Shown here: positions 6,157-6,860 of the stretch, piece by piece
Layout: the number at the start of each line of letters is the position of its first letter
Numbering within the stretch: the stretch's first letter is position 1
Assembly (NCBI GenBank): GCA_016868485.1
Contig: VGGT01000102.1
Span: forward strand, 1 to 6,860
Reading direction: 5' to 3'
DNA length: 6,860 bases
DNA from: Bacteroidota bacterium
Lineage (GTDB): Bacteria; Bacteroidota; Bacteroidia; UBA7662
Notes under the pieces: model-generated
The model's database searches: none
What the model saw: only the letters and a program-made list of their open reading frames with translations
What the model was told of the DNA's origin: nothing
Translations under genes and position numbers: made by a program

Positions 6157-6860
6157 TTTACAAAATTCAAAAATTCTGGTTGGCTTGTTTTGGTGCTGGG
6201 GTTGTTTTCGGGTATTACCGGATGCAAAGTAACGAACTATCTTGAGCCCGATGAAGTGTGGGTTACCCGAAATCGGGTACTTGGTCTTTCCCCTGCTCAA
6301 CGCGAAGATGTTGCCCCGCTTTTAAGGCACAAGCCCAACCGACGTTTTTTGGGCCTTGTTGCCGCGCGAACCTGGTGGGATGTGCGCGCCCGAACAGCAG
6401 ACCGCAGCGATCTTTCTCTATTTCTGGCTCGCCGTTTTGGCGAATCGCCCAATGTTTTTCAACAAGATTACTTGGATGAGGGTTTAAAGAACGTGCGCTA
6501 TTATCTGGCCGATAAGGGCTATTTTAGGTCTCGTTTGGTTGTTTCTCAGCGATCAACCGGACAGAAAAAAATAGAACTGATTTACCGCATCGAACTGGGT
6601 GAGCGATCAAATTTTGGGGATTTTACCATAGGATCGGCAGGCGACAGCATTGACCCCTATCTACGCTATGCTTTAACGCAACCGGAGCATTTTAAGCTGA
6701 AAAGAGGAGATCCTTATGATGCAGATTTATTAGACGAACAGAGAACACACCTCACCACATTTTTACGAAACTCGGGATTTTATTATGTGAACAAAGAAAT
6801 GCTGTACTATAGAGCGGATACATTATCTAACCGATTGGTATTCGACTCCACGAAAAAAAA
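6154..6860 (+). CDS. tamL: TamL-like Omp85-family outer-membrane lipoprotein, N-terminal part (cut by window edge)
   Basis: The reading frame starts at ATG 6154 and stays open to the last base: 235 codons plus two bases. The N-terminus is a lipoprotein signal: K4 and K6, hydrophobic LVLVLGLFSG, then lipobox I-T-G-C with Cys24 (nt 6223-6225) as the lipidated residue. After it come KPNRRFLGL (60-68), FGESPNVF (95-102), an amphipathic stretch ending in YYLADKGYF (116-124), a beta-rich segment ELIYRIELGERSNFGDF (141-157), and RGDPYDADLLDEQRTHLTTF (184-203) leading into SGFYYVN. This helix-strand pattern with GYF and GFYYV turns is that of POTRA domains. A lipidated N-terminus plus the KPNR..LG and GE.P patterns match TamL, the Bacteroidota lipoprotein relative of TamA that works with TamB in outer-membrane assembly. 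The 16-stranded barrel would lie beyond the window. Another Omp85 lipoprotein is the alternative. The start codon overlaps that of the divergent methyltransferase gene. Confidence 0.85.
   Translation, partial: MFTKFKNSGWLVLVLGLFSGITGCKVTNYLEPDEVWVTRNRVLGLSPAQREDVAPLLRHKPNRRFLGLVAARTWWDVRARTADRSDLSLFLARRFGESPNVFQQDYLDEGLKNVRYYLADKGYFRSRLVVSQRSTGQKKIELIYRIELGERSNFGDFTIGSAGDSIDPYLRYALTQPEHFKLKRGDPYDADLLDEQRTHLTTFLRNSGFYYVNKEMLYYRADTLSNRLVFDSTKK

Noticed and set aside
6156..6227. 24-residue N-terminal extension of the methyltransferase from the upstream in-frame ATG
   Set aside because: The extension does not resemble the family N-terminus and overlaps the lipoprotein signal of the divergent gene; the ATG at 6155 gives the typical start.
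6258..6479. 73-codon plus-strand frame with many Cys and Arg
   Set aside because: It is an alternative frame inside the TamL-like coding region, whose own frame has a lipobox and POTRA-type pattern.
1..6860. Search for tRNA, rRNA, CRISPR, IS ends, phage or defence genes
   Set aside because: No tRNA-like arms, regularly spaced repeats, transposase motifs or terminal inverted repeats were seen; the window is almost fully occupied by five identifiable coding regions.

Overview
The window looks like ordinary chromosome from a member of the Bacteroidota. Two large secreted proteins end in the type A C-terminal sorting domain used by the type IX secretion system (T9SS), a system confined to that phylum. 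The right edge holds the start of a TamL-like lipoprotein, the Bacteroidota form of the TamA/Omp85 family. Start codons are preceded by A/T-rich stretches without convincing Shine-Dalgarno sequences, as is usual there. Base composition is close to balanced, which does not fix a genus.

Layout. Positions 2-1753 (+) hold the C-terminal part of a subtilisin-like protease cut by the left edge. Positions 1821-4481 (+) hold a complete paralogue of it: signal peptide, propeptide, S8 peptidase domain, Ig/CARDB-like region, jelly-roll-like region and T9SS sorting domain. Positions 4490-5386 (+), 8 bases further on, hold an exported protein of unknown function that probably shares the transcript. Positions 5403-6155 (-) hold a SpoU/TrmH-family RNA 2'-O-methyltransferase converging on this group with a 16-base gap. 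Positions 6154-6860 (+) hold the N-terminal 235 codons of the TamL-like protein, open to the right edge.

How they fit together. The two proteases are a tandem duplication of one secreted-protease design, probably released or anchored at the cell surface through T9SS. They may be co-transcribed with the small exported protein. The methyltransferase and TamL-like genes are housekeeping functions (RNA modification and outer-membrane biogenesis) and diverge from one point: their ATG codons share two bases in a CATG at 6153-6156. There is therefore no intergenic space, and the 5' control sequences of each gene must lie inside the other.

I see no RNA gene, mobile element, CRISPR array or defence system. 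No stretch above 300 bases lacks a gene. The points most worth a second look are the shared start codons, a terminator-shaped hairpin inside the methyltransferase gene, the tandem proteases with their uncharacterised partner, and a recurrent strand-biased 9-mer.
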